Shown piece after piece: positions 34,997 through 44,277 of a stretch of 64,000 nucleotides of DNA. Positions within the stretch are counted from its first letter, which is position 1; the number at the start of each line of letters is the position of its first letter. The position numbers were made by a program, and so were the translations under genes. The notes under the pieces were generated by a model. The model was given only the letters and a program-made list of their open reading frames with translations. It was not told the DNA's origin and did no database searches. This stretch comes from Priestia filamentosa (lineage in GTDB: Bacteria; Bacillota; Bacilli; Bacillales; Bacillaceae_H). The stretch is from NCBI RefSeq assembly GCF_900177535.1, contig NZ_FXAJ01000011.1, forward strand, positions 20,880 through 84,879. Direction: 5' to 3'.

Positions 34997-35416
34997 TATA
35001 CTTCTCCCTTTCCTAGATAATACGTTCCTAATTAATATTACTAGAAATTTTAGATTAATTACAGTTTTGGATTATCTCAGGGTTCCCTTTTATAGGTATT
35101 TATTTATAAATATTATAATAACAGGTAGATTGATTTATAACATGATTGGCTGTTTATCTTTTTGGTGAAGCAAAAAAGGGAAATGTGTATAGAGGTATTT
35201 TAATAGTCATGTAATTGGTGCCATGAAGTCATAAATATTAAAGGATGCTTATAAGCAATTATATCGGTCTCGACATTTCTCAAAAACCATCTTTTTTTGA
35301 AATCTATATATCGTAAATGCTTGTTTCTGGAATAAATCATGTGTAAAAGTATACTTAAGAGGAAAAAGTAAAACCCATGTTATACTAAAAGAAAAGAAGA
35401 AATCACGGAGGGTATA
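34997..35416. other. Intergenic spacer
   Basis: A TATACT box lies at 35381-35386 before the nuclease gene, but no good -35 partner was found. Nothing else is recognisable. Confidence 0.35.
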
Positions 35417-36307
35417 ATGACAAAGCGATTAGATTTACGTGTCGATTTTGCCTTTAAATCTCTTTTTGGGACTCATGGAAATGAATCCATTTTAGCTGCT
35501 TTTTTAAATGCAGCTCTACATTTACAAGAAGAAAAGAAAATTGCGACCGTTCACTTATTAGATCCGCATTTTAATAAAGAAAACCAGGAAGATAAACGAT
35601 CCATTCTTGATGTTCATGCTCAATTAGAAGATGGAACTCGTATAAACATTGAAATTCAGCTTAATAATAAACATGATATGGAAAAAAGAACGCTTTACTA
35701 TTGGTCTAAGATGTATAGCAGTCAGATGAAGGAAGGAATGGACTATGGTGAGCTGTGCCAAACCATCACCATTAACATTGTAAACTTCCGTTATTTATCT
35801 CATATCAATCATTATCATTCCATCTTTCAGTTATATGAGCGTGAAGAAAGATTGTTGCTAACGGACATGTTAGAAATTCATTTTATGGAACTTCCCAAAC
35901 TGCTTATTAAGTGGCGGAGAAAAGAAGTCGATCCACGAGAAGATCAATTAGTAAGATGGTTATTATTACTTGAAGCATCGGAAGATGAAGAAATCACTCA
36001 AGTACTGGAGGAGATTGCGATGCAAGAAGATCAAGTATTAAAGAAAGCAATAGATGAATGGGAACGTGTGAGTCAAGATCCAGAAGTTTTACTAGCTTAT
36101 GAAGCAAGACGAAAGGCTTTATTGGATGAAAAATCTGCACTGAAACGAGCTGAGAGCAGAGGAAAAGAAAAAGGTAGGGAAGAAGGAAGAAAGGAAACCA
36201 TTAAAAATATGGCTCTTGGTATGATTCATAAAGGAATAGACAATGAAACGATAAGTGATCTTACGGGTCTCACTCAAGAGGAAATTAATAATCTTCGTCA
36301 TCAATAA
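35417..36307 (+). CDS. Rpn-family PD-(D/E)XK nuclease/transposase-like protein
   Basis: A 296-residue member of the Rpn (recombination-promoting nuclease) group. The N-terminus MTKRLDLRVDFAFKSLFGTH is diagnostic; SILDVHAQLEDGTRINIEIQ carries the catalytic D and the E-x-Q variant of the PD-(D/E)XK core. The C-terminus has RGKEKGREEGRKETIKNMAL, the charged repeat region usual for the family. These proteins cut DNA and raise RecA-independent recombination in E. coli; a link to phage defence or mobile DNA is likely but unproven here. A perfect terminator follows directly. Confidence 0.88.
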   Translation: MTKRLDLRVDFAFKSLFGTHGNESILAAFLNAALHLQEEKKIATVHLLDPHFNKENQEDKRSILDVHAQLEDGTRINIEIQLNNKHDMEKRTLYYWSKMYSSQMKEGMDYGELCQTITINIVNFRYLSHINHYHSIFQLYEREERLLLTDMLEIHFMELPKLLIKWRRKEVDPREDQLVRWLLLLEASEDEEITQVLEEIAMQEDQVLKKAIDEWERVSQDPEVLLAYEARRKALLDEKSALKRAESRGKEKGREEGRKETIKNMALGMIHKGIDNETISDLTGLTQEEINNLRHQ

Positions 36308-36311
36308 GTTT

Positions 36312-36356
36312 CAATACAAAAAGGCAGCGTCTTCAAGACGCTGCCTTTTTGTATTG
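36312..36356. terminator. Perfect 22-bp inverted-repeat terminator
   Basis: The arms 36312-36333 and 36335-36356 are exact complements separated by one base (core GGCAGCGTCTT), with A5/T5 runs inside. Confidence 0.9.
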
Positions 36357-36576
36357 AGTCACTTAATGGAATAAGGCTTATTGAGCTAACAAATCAGGTT
36401 AGTTGAACAAATTATAGAGCATTTCTTTTTAGTGAGAAATACTTTTTATCTTTATATAAAATTAATATTTATAATCATTAGCAATAAAAATTAAATAAAA
36501 AGGAATAATTATTTATTGTTTTTCAATAAATTTTTTGTTAGAATCACACTAGAAATATTATGAATGAGGTGCTTTT

Positions 36577-37065
36577 ATGAAACAAAGTTCAACACTCTTT
36601 TTAAAAATAGCTGTTTTTATTATTGGAATTCCAGTTCTTGCTTTGTGTATATTTTGGTTACCTTGGTTAGCTACTAAAGATGCAGAAGCACATCCAGAGA
36701 CTGCCTACTTGCAGTATCCCTTTTTAATAGGTACGTATATAACAGTAACACCGTTTTTCATTGCCTTGTATCAGTCCTTAAAGCTTTTAAGCTATATTGA
36801 CCAGAATAAAGTTTTCTCGGAATTATCTGTTAGAGCTTTGAATTATATAAAATACTGTGCAATTACTATCAGTACCTTAATTGTAGTAGGAATAATCTCT
36901 GGATTTATATTGATTGCAGGTGAAGGTGAAGACATAACAGGTTTTATAAGCTTGGGATTAATGCTCATTTTTGCTTCAATGGTGATTGCAGTCTTTGTTA
37001 CTGTTCTTCAAAGGCTTTTACAAAAAGTTGTCGATATAAAATCAGAGAATGATTTAATAGTCTGA
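36577..37065 (+). CDS. DUF2975-family membrane protein
   Basis: A 162-residue protein with four hydrophobic segments (FLKIAVFIIGIPVLALCIFW, PFLIGTYITVTPFFIALYQS, CAITISTLIVVGIISGFILI, GLMLIFASMVIAVFVTVLQ), as in DUF2975 proteins of Firmicutes. These are usually followed, as here, by a YozG-type XRE regulator gene one or two bases downstream. Function unknown; the pair is probably a membrane sensor and its regulator. Confidence 0.82.
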   Translation: MKQSSTLFLKIAVFIIGIPVLALCIFWLPWLATKDAEAHPETAYLQYPFLIGTYITVTPFFIALYQSLKLLSYIDQNKVFSELSVRALNYIKYCAITISTLIVVGIISGFILIAGEGEDITGFISLGLMLIFASMVIAVFVTVLQRLLQKVVDIKSENDLIV

Positions 37066-37066
37066 A

Positions 37067-37297
37067 GTGGTTGACACGGCAATTATAGTAAATGTCGATG
37101 TAATGTTGGCGAAAAGGAAAATGAGCGTAACAGAACTTTCGGAGAGGGTTGGAATAACGATAGCTAATCTTTCTATATTGAAAAATGGAAAGACAAAAGC
37201 AATTCAGTTATCCACTTTAGAGACGGTTTGTAAGGATTTAGAGTGATAGCCTAGTGATATTTTAGAATACAAAAGTAATAAAAACATTCAAGAATAA
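37067..37297 (+). pseudogene. YozG-like XRE regulator interrupted by two adjacent stop codons
   Basis: The frame starts at GTG 37067 or ATG 37103 and reads MLAKRKMSVTELSERVGITI then LSTLETVCKDLE. It meets TGA TAG at 37244-37249, then continues in frame with PSDILEYKSNKN to a TAA at 37295. Relatives read through here with a Cys-Gln pair, so TGT/TGC to TGA and CAA/CAG to TAG changes would explain the stops. The DNA-binding helices are intact, so a shortened product could still act. It is the partner of the DUF2975 gene, starting 1 nt after its stop codon. Confidence 0.7.
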
Positions 37298-37344
37298 AAT
37301 CGTTATGATTTCAATTTAAGAAACGAGATGAATTTACTAAAATA

Positions 37345-37370
37345 AAAAGGAGAGCATTATAAAACTCTCC
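37345..37370 (-). terminator. Terminator of the DUF454 gene
   Basis: GGAGAG and CTCTCC flank a 10-nt loop; the minus-strand transcript ends in CTTTTTATTTT. Confidence 0.65.
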
Positions 37371-37378
37371 TGTACTTC

Positions 37379-37831
37379 TTATCCAAACTCTTTTATAATT
37401 TCATCTTTATTTGATTTAATAGTCTTGATTTTCTTTATAAAATAGTAATGTTTGTAGAGGGCAAGTACCACTAGAAGGATTTGAATTGGAAGTATGTTCA
37501 CATAAAATATGGAAAAGAGGATAAAAGCATCGGCAATCAAGTTAATACGAACTTTTTCCTTACGTGTCATACCTGTTTTCTTATAAAATCTTTCAACATA
37601 GTTTTTATAAAATGAGGTACCTTGAAACCAATTTTCAATTCGTTTTGAACTTTTAGTAAAGCAAAAAGAAGCGAATAAAAGGAAGGGACCACCTGGTAGA
37701 ACAGGAAGAATAATCCCTGCAATCCCAATCCCTAAGGCTATGAAGCCGAGAAGGAAAAATAGAATACTTTTTATATTTTTGATGATAATCACCTTACTTT
37801 TTATTAATCTGTAGGTCTCGCCAGTAAACAT
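37379..37831 (-). CDS. YbaN/DUF454-family membrane protein
   Basis: A protein of up to 150 residues. ILFFLLGFIALGIGIAGIIL followed by PVLPGGPFLLFASFCFTKSS is the diagnostic DUF454 core, and a hydrophobic pair lies near the C-terminus. The 5' end is uncertain: no ribosome site precedes ATG 37831, and relatives begin near the IKNIKSILFF segment. Function unknown. Confidence 0.8.
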   Translation of the reverse strand: MFTGETYRLIKSKVIIIKNIKSILFFLLGFIALGIGIAGIILPVLPGGPFLLFASFCFTKSSKRIENWFQGTSFYKNYVERFYKKTGMTRKEKVRINLIADAFILFSIFYVNILPIQILLVVLALYKHYYFIKKIKTIKSNKDEIIKEFG

Positions 37832-37975
37832 ACACCTAATCTCATATTAGTATCGACACAGGTTCTAATGCAAGTATTATAGTTAGGAAATAGGGAAGTC
37901 TGGTTTTATGTGAATGACTAATTTCCGAAGCAGTTCTGAACCGTTATTGTTATGTAAGTATCGACTAAATTAACC

Positions 37976-38020
37976 AAAAAGCCGTGTTCAGAAAGTAGTA
38001 ATTTTCGGAACACAGCCTTT
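37976..38020 (-). terminator. Terminator of the LacX-like gene
   Basis: GCCGTGTTC-A-GAAA pairs with TTTT-C-GGAACACAGC; on the minus strand GGCTTTTTGGTT follows. Confidence 0.75.
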
Positions 38021-38155
38021 TAGTAAAGTATTTGGTTTTGGCGTAAAAACTTCAACATATCTATAAGTAATCTCAAAAGGACATAACTAGTATGAAAAAG
38101 AAAACTTATTTAAAGAGAAACATTATCATAACTTAATGGCTGGGTGACAGTATGC

Positions 38156-39034
38156 CTACTTAAACTTCATCTCATACTCAGCCTGAAATGTTTTTCCAAC
38201 CTCAAGCCTATTTACTCCAAATTTCTCCTTCATGTTTCCCGATGTATCATATGTGTCGGCAATGCCATACCAAGGCTCAATGCAAACAAATGGCGCCATA
38301 GTACTATCTGTCTCGATATATTTTGACCATATTCCCACAAATGGAAAACCATTAAATGATACTTCTACTCCATGACTTGATTTATTAGATGCCAGTATGA
38401 TGTTACTAATATTACTGTAGATAACAGCGTCATTTTTAAATAGAGAAGCAGTAAGAGCAATTGAGGAAATATCGTTAGCAGTTCCGTTCTCATGGATAAG
38501 AGAATCTTTTAACTCATAATTAAGTACAGTCTTATTTGGGGCAGGAGTGAACTCTAGTCTGTAGTCCTCAATCGTTTCATTTTCCAAAAGTGGAAGCCTA
38601 AACGCAGGATGAGCACCAATAGAAAAATACATCTCTTCCTTACTATCATTTTCTATTTTCCAGCGAACAATAAGGGAGTCTTCGTTGAGTATATAATAAA
38701 TAGTGGCTTTGAATTCGTAAGGATAAACATCTAGGAAACGTCCAGCAGACTTAAACACAAAAGAAACTTGTTCTGTTGTATGATCATCTACATCGAATTC
38801 AACGTCACGCAGGAAGCCATGTTGCGGCAACTCGTAAGTTTTACCATTGATTTGATACTGATCTCCCTTTAAACGTCCTACAATTGGAAATAAGACGGGA
38901 GATACGCGTCCCCAGTAGGCACTGTCCCCTGTCCACATATAGTCTAACTCATTTTTCTTATGTTCAACTTTACGCACTTCTGCCCCTTTATTTTCTATAC
39001 CTACCTTCAACCAATCATTTTCAATTACAATCAT
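38156..39034 (-). CDS. Aldose 1-epimerase family protein, LacX-like
   Basis: A 292-residue galactose mutarotase-like beta-sandwich of the LacX subgroup. GDSAYWGRVSPVLFPIVGRL, the histidine in ELPQHGFLRDVEF, SIGAHPAFRLPLLE and VCIEPWYGIADT match the conserved substrate pocket (arginine, two histidines, glutamate). It would interconvert anomers of a hexose or hexose phosphate in the cytoplasm. It is monocistronic, and no sugar operon is adjacent. Confidence 0.88.
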   Translation of the reverse strand: MIVIENDWLKVGIENKGAEVRKVEHKKNELDYMWTGDSAYWGRVSPVLFPIVGRLKGDQYQINGKTYELPQHGFLRDVEFDVDDHTTEQVSFVFKSAGRFLDVYPYEFKATIYYILNEDSLIVRWKIENDSKEEMYFSIGAHPAFRLPLLENETIEDYRLEFTPAPNKTVLNYELKDSLIHENGTANDISSIALTASLFKNDAVIYSNISNIILASNKSSHGVEVSFNGFPFVGIWSKYIETDSTMAPFVCIEPWYGIADTYDTSGNMKEKFGVNRLEVGKTFQAEYEMKFK

Positions 39035-39236
39035 CGTCTTATATCCCTCATCTCTCTGGTCTGGAATGTCTTATTCTCATTATACTGAAAGACTCCTCTG
39101 TAATAGATAAGAGTCCATAATTTATCTTAAATCGTATTAACCTTAAATGTCTACATATTAACAGATTTCGCAGATGCTTATTCGCAAACTATACAAGAAA
39201 TTATGGAATAAAGGCCTCTTTGATAAGTTTCTTCTT

Positions 39237-39546
39237 ATTATATATGGTTCTTGCTAAAAGTATCCTTATGTTCCTTTATCAATTTATAAAGGGTTGTCTT
39301 TTTACTATTTGCTTCTTTCATAGATTGAACAGTTGTAATCTCCTTGTTTATTCATCGATCATAAACTTCAATAAATTCTGGATTAACTTGTGCTTTAGGC
39401 TGTTCAAAAGATATACCACTTTTTAGTACAGCATCAATTCCTTTTCGCTGACGTTTCTGAATACAATCCCGATCCTCTTGGGCCATCCAAGAAAGGGTTT
39501 GGAGAACTAGGTCTGCAATAAAGGTTCCTAAACTATCCTTAAACAC
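39237..39546 (-). pseudogene. Serine recombinase (resolvase) C-terminal remnant
   Basis: Starting in the catalytic-domain tail, [20 protein letters not shown] then DRDCIQKRQRKGIDA and FEQPKAQVNPEFIEVYDR match Tn3-type resolvases. The next codon is TGA where relatives have TGG, after which the frame continues INKEITTVQSMKEANSKKTT, the DNA-binding helix-turn-helix. The N-terminal two thirds, including the catalytic serine, are absent. It is a dead relic, similar to the one at 56575-57155. Confidence 0.75.
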
Positions 39547-39590
39547 ATATTAAGTTGAAAATGGAAGCTGAAAAATAAATCAGAGTGATG

Positions 39591-39625
39591 AGAAAGCATC
39601 TTCTCTTTATAGAGGGTGCTTTTTT
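39591..39625 (+). terminator. Hairpin terminator
   Basis: AAAGCATC pairs with GGTGCTTT around a 14-nt loop, followed by TTTTG. No intact gene ends into it. Confidence 0.5.
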
Positions 39626-39750
39626 GTCTCAGAATAATATAGATATTTTGTATAAATTGTGAAATGTGTGTAAAAATTTCCTGTAATGTTATAAAATATA
39701 ATTAGAATTTACAGATTTTTTAAAACAAAGATAAAAGGGGAACAGTTGCT

Positions 39751-40308
39751 ATGAAAAGTATACTCATTAAAACCATGACAGTTTTAGCTTTACTCGTATT
39801 TCTAATCGGTGGAATGGCGACCGGTAAAACGGAGGCAGCGAGTAACACGGCAAATCAGGATCTCATTATTATTAACAAGTACTATAATAAATTAGCGTAT
39901 TACCATAATGGATACCTTGAAATGGTGGCACCCGTAGCAACAGGAAAGACGTGGGATAAAACACCGGTTGGATTTTTTAAAGTTGTTAATAAAATTAAGA
40001 ATCGACCATATTACACAGGAAAGATTCCTGGGGGAGACCCTCGTAACCCATTAGGGAAACGTTGGTTAGGCATCAATGCCAATGGAACCTATGGTGATAC
40101 GTATGGAATCCATGGAAATAACAATGAAAGCAGTATTGGAAAATATGTCAGCTTAGGCTGCGTTCGAATGCATAATGCGGATGTGGAGAAGCTCTATGAC
40201 AAAGTTCAAGTGGGAACGCCCGTTAATATCACTTATTCTTATAGAAGTTTCCAAGAGTTAACGAAAATTTACGGGTATGACTTTAAAGGGTATAATACGA
40301 AGAACTAA
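39751..40308 (+). CDS. L,D-transpeptidase (YkuD family)
   Basis: A 185-residue exported enzyme. The N-terminus ILIKTMTVLALLVFLIGGM followed by TEAAS is a signal peptide. The YkuD catalytic motif is complete: H121 in YGIHGNNNES, then SLGCVRM with C137 and R139. Such enzymes form 3-3 cross-links or attach proteins in peptidoglycan; small Bacillus forms without a LysM domain are often spore- or stress-linked. No LysM domain is present. AAAAGGGG precedes the ATG. A copy of its signal-peptide segment occurs fused to other DNA at 49688-49800. Confidence 0.88.
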   Translation: MKSILIKTMTVLALLVFLIGGMATGKTEAASNTANQDLIIINKYYNKLAYYHNGYLEMVAPVATGKTWDKTPVGFFKVVNKIKNRPYYTGKIPGGDPRNPLGKRWLGINANGTYGDTYGIHGNNNESSIGKYVSLGCVRMHNADVEKLYDKVQVGTPVNITYSYRSFQELTKIYGYDFKGYNTKN

Positions 40309-40315
40309 TGCAGGT

Positions 40316-40345
40316 AGGATCCACTCTTTTAAAGATTGGATCCTT
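40316..40345 (+). terminator. Terminator of the L,D-transpeptidase gene
   Basis: AGGATCC and GGATCCT with inner CTTT/AAAG pairing, followed by TTTAT. Confidence 0.75.
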
Positions 40346-40396
40346 TATATTACATAATAATCTTCTAGAATAGGGTGCGATTATTGAAAAAGAAGT

Positions 40397-40443
40397 AAGA
40401 GGTTGATACATATTTGTCATAGTTAATATGTACCAACCTCTAT
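40397..40443. terminator. Hairpin downstream of the L,D-transpeptidase gene
   Basis: AGAGGTTG and CAACCTCT enclose a second pairing CATATT/AATATG, followed by ATTTTAT. It may be a backup terminator. Confidence 0.5.
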
Positions 40444-40677
40444 TTTATATGACTTTTTATGAATTAGGTCTTGATAATAAAATAAGCCACATATTATCTT
40501 TAACTAAGTTGGACACTGATGGTTTAACAAATTTATTGCAAAAGAGTTGCAACAAATAGGATGACAAGGCCAGTGAATGACGAGCAGCAAACATTGGGAC
40601 TGTACAATTTACACTTTTAAAAATTTGTAGGTGAAGTGGTTTTCCTATGCGCTTCACCTACGTCATCTAAATAATCG

Positions 40678-40983
40678 TTAGTATATTTCGCGGAATACAT
40701 GATCTAGATCTTCAAATTCTTTAAGATCTTTTTCCAGTGGATTGTCTGATTCTACCGTCCACTTACTATTAATTGGGGTTAACCCGCCATCATTATTTTT
40801 TTGAAAAGGCAGATGAATATGATGAGTTTCGCCATCTTTTCGGGTTGTATATCCAAGATAGTAGCAATCGTCTTGTCCTTCTTCTTCAAAAATACCGATA
40901 TTTTCAATTCCATACATATTTAAATATGGTTGAAAGGATTGCTGTAATTCATTCATGATTTGTTCGCGAGATAGATAATCCAC
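40678..40983 (-). CDS. DUF5634-family protein
   Basis: A 101-residue acidic protein starting at GTG 40983 (AAGGGAGA, 6-8 nt upstream), reading MDYLSREQIMNELQQSFQPY. GIENIGIFEEEGQDD, YYLGYTTRKDGETHHIHLPF and LKEFEDLDHVFREIY match the DUF5634 family of Bacillaceae. There is no membrane segment or signal peptide. Function unknown; it is monocistronic. Confidence 0.78.
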   Translation of the reverse strand: MDYLSREQIMNELQQSFQPYLNMYGIENIGIFEEEGQDDCYYLGYTTRKDGETHHIHLPFQKNNDGGLTPINSKWTVESDNPLEKDLKEFEDLDHVFREIY

Positions 40984-41432
40984 TAAAATTCTCCCTTTCA
41001 AATGGTTCTTTCCCTTAATATGTCATCTTTTCGTTTATTTAAACCCTGTTTTTTTCATAAAATAAAAGCGTTTTGCACTAAGTGTAAAATGACGATAGAG
41101 TTATTTAATTTTAAAAATTCAAACAAGCATAACCTCGTTCTACTTTTAGGGTAGGGGTGAAAATGTAGTTGTTTAATTTTTTGATATAAGATAATTTACT
41201 TTAATAAGAAACTTAACAATAAAGTCGTTCCATTAGCTTACGTACAATACTTCACATATTCCTCATTCTCTATGATTAAGAACAACCTTATTTTTATTAC
41301 TCTAATATTTATTGAATTTTTTCATTCGTTATTTCGTATAAATAAATGTTTACATAATAACACTTCACTAACTTTCTTTTATAGTTCCTTTATTTATTTG
41401 TAAATACAATAAGAAAATTGGGGGAAGTTTTT
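40984..41432. other. Intergenic spacer
   Basis: AT-rich divergent region between the DUF5634 and MDR-family genes; no conserved element recognised. Confidence 0.4.
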
Positions 41433-42401
41433 ATGAAAGCTATAGTTTGTAATAAATATGGTTCACCTGATGTTCTTGAATTAAAAAAGATAAAAAAACC
41501 TTTACCTACTGAGAATGAAATATTGGTAAAAGTTCATTCAGCATCCTTGAACTTTGGTAACTTGGTTCTTTTGAAAGGAAAACCCTTCTTAGCTCGTTTT
41601 GCTTTCGGACTAACGAGACCAAGATACTCCATACCAGGAGGTGACATAGCTGGTAAAGTTGAAGCTGTTGGTAAAGAAGTTAAGCTATTTCAAGTAGGGG
41701 ATGAAGTTTTTGGTGACCTCTCTGGTTGTGGCTGGGGTGGTTTTGCTGAATATGTAACTGTCCCCGAACATGCTTTGGCCTTAAAACCAGCCAATATCTC
41801 CTTCGAGGAAGCTGCTGCGACACCTATGGCAGGTGTGACTGCCTTACAAGGACTACGTGATAAAGGTAAGATTAAATCGGGACAGAAAGTATTAATTTAC
41901 GGGGCATCTGGTGGTGTCGGTACTTTTGCGGTACAAATTGCTAAATCATTTGGGGTTGAAGTAACAGGTGTATGTAGTACAAGAAATTTAGAAATATTGC
42001 ATTCAATAGGAGCAGACCATATCATTGATTATACAAAAGAGGATTTCACAAAAAATGAAAAATGTTATGACTTGATTCTTGGTGTGAACGGTTCTAATTC
42101 CATATCAGCTTATAAACGTGTATTAAAACCAAATGGGAATTTCGTTCACGTGGGAGGTTCCGAATCCCAACTTTTTCAAGCATTAGTTCTTGGACCTTTT
42201 ATTTCAATGACTGGAAGCAAGAAAATAAGTAACCTATTACAGAGAGCAAACCAAAAAGACCTGAATTATATAAAAGAATTACTTGATAATGGAAAAGTAA
42301 AACCGATAATTGATAAACGATATAAGTTAAATGAGGTAACTGAAGCATTCAAATATTTTCAGGAAGGTCACGCTCAAGGTAAAGTGGTAATTACTTTATA
42401 A
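41433..42401 (+). CDS. NAD(P)-dependent quinone oxidoreductase-like MDR protein
   Basis: A 322-residue zinc-independent medium-chain dehydrogenase/reductase. An N-terminal GroES-like domain (GSPDVLELKKIKKPLPTENE, GGDIAGKVEAVGKEV, VGDEVFG) is followed by a Rossmann domain (VLIYGASGGVGTFAVQIAKS, the A/GxxGxxG loop). The structural zinc cysteines are missing, as in quinone reductase/zeta-crystallin types. ATG 41433 with GGGGAAG upstream is chosen over 41418. It probably reduces quinones or enals with NADPH; the physiological substrate is not evident. Confidence 0.88.
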   Translation: MKAIVCNKYGSPDVLELKKIKKPLPTENEILVKVHSASLNFGNLVLLKGKPFLARFAFGLTRPRYSIPGGDIAGKVEAVGKEVKLFQVGDEVFGDLSGCGWGGFAEYVTVPEHALALKPANISFEEAAATPMAGVTALQGLRDKGKIKSGQKVLIYGASGGVGTFAVQIAKSFGVEVTGVCSTRNLEILHSIGADHIIDYTKEDFTKNEKCYDLILGVNGSNSISAYKRVLKPNGNFVHVGGSESQLFQALVLGPFISMTGSKKISNLLQRANQKDLNYIKELLDNGKVKPIIDKRYKLNEVTEAFKYFQEGHAQGKVVITL

Positions 42402-42517
42402 TTTAAAACTGACAATAAAATCCCCTAATTGTTCCTGCTTATGTAAAATAAACTTAATAAAATATACGAATAAATATGTGGCTATTCTTGTTCGGCTAAC
42501 TTACTCGTTCGTATTAT

Positions 42518-42558
42518 AAGGTCAGCCAGATAAGAAAATATATCCGGTTGATCTTTTT
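42518..42558 (+). terminator. Terminator of the MDR-family gene
   Basis: AAGGTCAGCCAGATA pairs with TATCCGGTTGATCTT using three G-U pairs, followed by TTTTT. Confidence 0.7.
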
Positions 42559-42741
42559 TTAGTTGCATAAAGAAAAAACTGCCTTAAAGACAGACAAATT
42601 TAAGCTAACGTACCTAGTATTTCAACAAAATCTAAATAATAAGTTACTAAAGACAAGAATTATTTTTAAATAAATAATACGTATTTTCCCTATACTTGCG
42701 CATATTAAAAACAACAATATTGAAAGCGAGATGAATATATA

Positions 42742-42897
42742 TTGTCTAAACAAGGGATGCAAAACAAGGATCAAACGAGACAGCAAATCGAGAAACAGGA
42801 TAAAAGAAATGATGTTGAACTAGGTAATGAATTCCAAATTGGAAACACAAGTTCACAGAGCTCCAAAAAAAGTGGACGTCAAGTAAATAAAAAATAA
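42742..42897 (+). CDS. Small Q/K-rich hydrophilic protein
   Basis: A 51-residue ORF starting at TTG 42742 (MSKQGMQNKDQTRQQIEKQD) and ending RQVNKK. It is highly polar and has no cysteine or membrane segment. A clean terminator begins in its last codons, which supports it being a gene, though the ribosome site (GAAAGCGAG) is weak. NEFQIGNTSSQ faintly recalls gamma-type spore proteins. Compare the gene at 12693-12851. Function unknown. Confidence 0.5.
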   Translation: MSKQGMQNKDQTRQQIEKQDKRNDVELGNEFQIGNTSSQSSKKSGRQVNKK

Positions 42898-42923
42898 CCT
42901 CGATTTTTCGGGGTTATTTTTTA
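42889..42923 (+). terminator. Terminator of the small Q/K-rich gene
   Basis: AAAAAATAACC and GGTTATTTTTT flank the loop TCGATTTTTCGG. Confidence 0.8.
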
Positions 42924-43024
42924 TTTTATGAAATCTAAACTTTCTGAAATAAATCCGCCAGTGCTGATTTTCAGCTAATACATTCGTTAGTTTATTAAGT
43001 AATGATATTTTGTAGCAACAGCCA

Positions 43025-43198
43025 CTATTTTTCGAATGTATCGCCATTAATATTTGTCTCTGTACCATCAATATTTTTAACACCTTTACTTTTGTAGGGT
43101 TTGGCACTCTTTGTTTTTTTGGCACTAGCTTGCCAACGATTCCAGCCCTTCTTACCTGTTCCTCTGCCTGTTCCGCCTTTACCCTTAGCTTTACTCAT
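43025..43198 (-). CDS. DUF3934-family small basic protein
   Basis: A 57-residue, strongly basic protein: KAKGKGGTGRGTGKKGWNRW then QASAKKTKSAKPYKSKGV. The G/K-rich start with GWNRW-ASAKK is the DUF3934 pattern of Bacillus. TGGAG lies 8 nt before the ATG at 43198. The C-terminal DGTETNINGDTFEK extends the usual length. Nucleic-acid binding is plausible from the charge; nothing is proven. Confidence 0.8.
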   Translation of the reverse strand: MSKAKGKGGTGRGTGKKGWNRWQASAKKTKSAKPYKSKGVKNIDGTETNINGDTFEK

Positions 43199-43357
43199 AA
43201 AATCAACTCCATTATTCTTTTATGCTAAGTTAACTATCATTAGTTAGTCTTATCCTTTTACTTTGGTAAAAAACAAACATAATGAAATATAAGCATATAA
43301 CAGTCAGATCTTATTTTGAACAATAAATAATTTTAAAAGTCGATTAAACAATGAAAA

Positions 43358-43433
43358 GCCTCTGTTAAAAGAGGCCGAACTTTGCATTTAGTGGAGGGAA
43401 TACCCACGAAACAAAAGATAAATGCAAAATTCG
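43358..43433. repeat. Nested hairpins, possible small repeat element
   Basis: GCCTCT/AGAGGC (43358-43375) is followed by arms CGAACTTTGCATTTA (43376-43390) and TAAATGCAAAATTCG (43419-43433), complementary at 14 of 15 positions. Partial matches to the right arm occur near 10606 and 16600. Confidence 0.45.
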
Positions 43434-43473
43434 ATCCTGTTATGACGTATTTAATGTCCTCTTAAAGTAAACT

Positions 43474-44037
43474 TTAAGGATACCATGAAAGTTTGGTATC
43501 ACTATCTAATGGTTGGGTTTTAATTTCGATACTTAAGTTATTGAACCATTTACTTAAAATGTCTTCCTTTGCTAGATTTGCATGGTTATCATCTTCCCAA
43601 ATCACATGAGAAAACCAAGCTCCCGTCGCCCATTCAAATTGTAACTCAGCAAATGCAATCTTAGAGTGTTCAACTTCTGAAAAGTTATCATTTACTGAGG
43701 AAGCCACAGAAGATGCCTGCGGTAATAATTCATTTTCAATCTGCTCTTTTATAAAAGTATCTTCAAGTTGATTCCACATAACTAAACGGCCCTCTAATTG
43801 ATAAAAAACATCAAAAGAAGGTTGTTCCCTCATATCGATTAAGACAAAAGCACGGTCAATGGAGTTATTAGTCACCTTAACTACATTTACAATAATATTT
43901 TGTGCCATTTCAACCCAGTAATCCATAGCTTCCTCTTCTGGTGACTCTACATACAATTCAGATTCAAGTTCGGAAACAGCAGCTTCCCCTTTATTGACAT
44001 CTCCTACTTTCTTAAAAAAACGTTTGAAAAATCCCAT
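43474..44037 (-). CDS. Protein of unknown function, possible immunity-type protein
   Basis: A 187-residue soluble acidic protein beginning MGFFKRFFKKVGDV and rich in aromatic residues in the second half (FEWATGAWFSHVIWEDD). Composition and size fit immunity proteins such as the YezG type, but no family signature was recognised. It lies 1.7 kb from a polymorphic toxin gene, on the opposite strand. No signal peptide. Confidence 0.55.
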   Translation of the reverse strand: MGFFKRFFKKVGDVNKGEAAVSELESELYVESPEEEAMDYWVEMAQNIIVNVVKVTNNSIDRAFVLIDMREQPSFDVFYQLEGRLVMWNQLEDTFIKEQIENELLPQASSVASSVNDNFSEVEHSKIAFAELQFEWATGAWFSHVIWEDDNHANLAKEDILSKWFNNLSIEIKTQPLDSDTKLSWYP

Positions 44038-44277
44038 TTAATGCATATCCTCCAATTCCATTAATACAAAGAAATATAAATTTATTTAGATGTTCTCTTA
44101 GCTACCTTGGAATGACAATACGTCCTAATTAATCAACTTTCTTCATAATTCTTGTACTTTTTAGTTTAAGAACACCTTTTTCTCTTTGTTTTCTTTATTG
44201 TAGCAAATACAGGGAAATATTAATAATATAGTAAATTAATAGTAAAATCTCTTTTTTCTGTTGTTTTTTGAATCTTA

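Noticed and set aside
42853..43125. Minus-strand 90-codon frame
   Set aside because: It overlaps the better supported DUF3934 gene (43025-43198) and the terminator at 42889-42923, and has a Cys/Lys-rich shadow composition.
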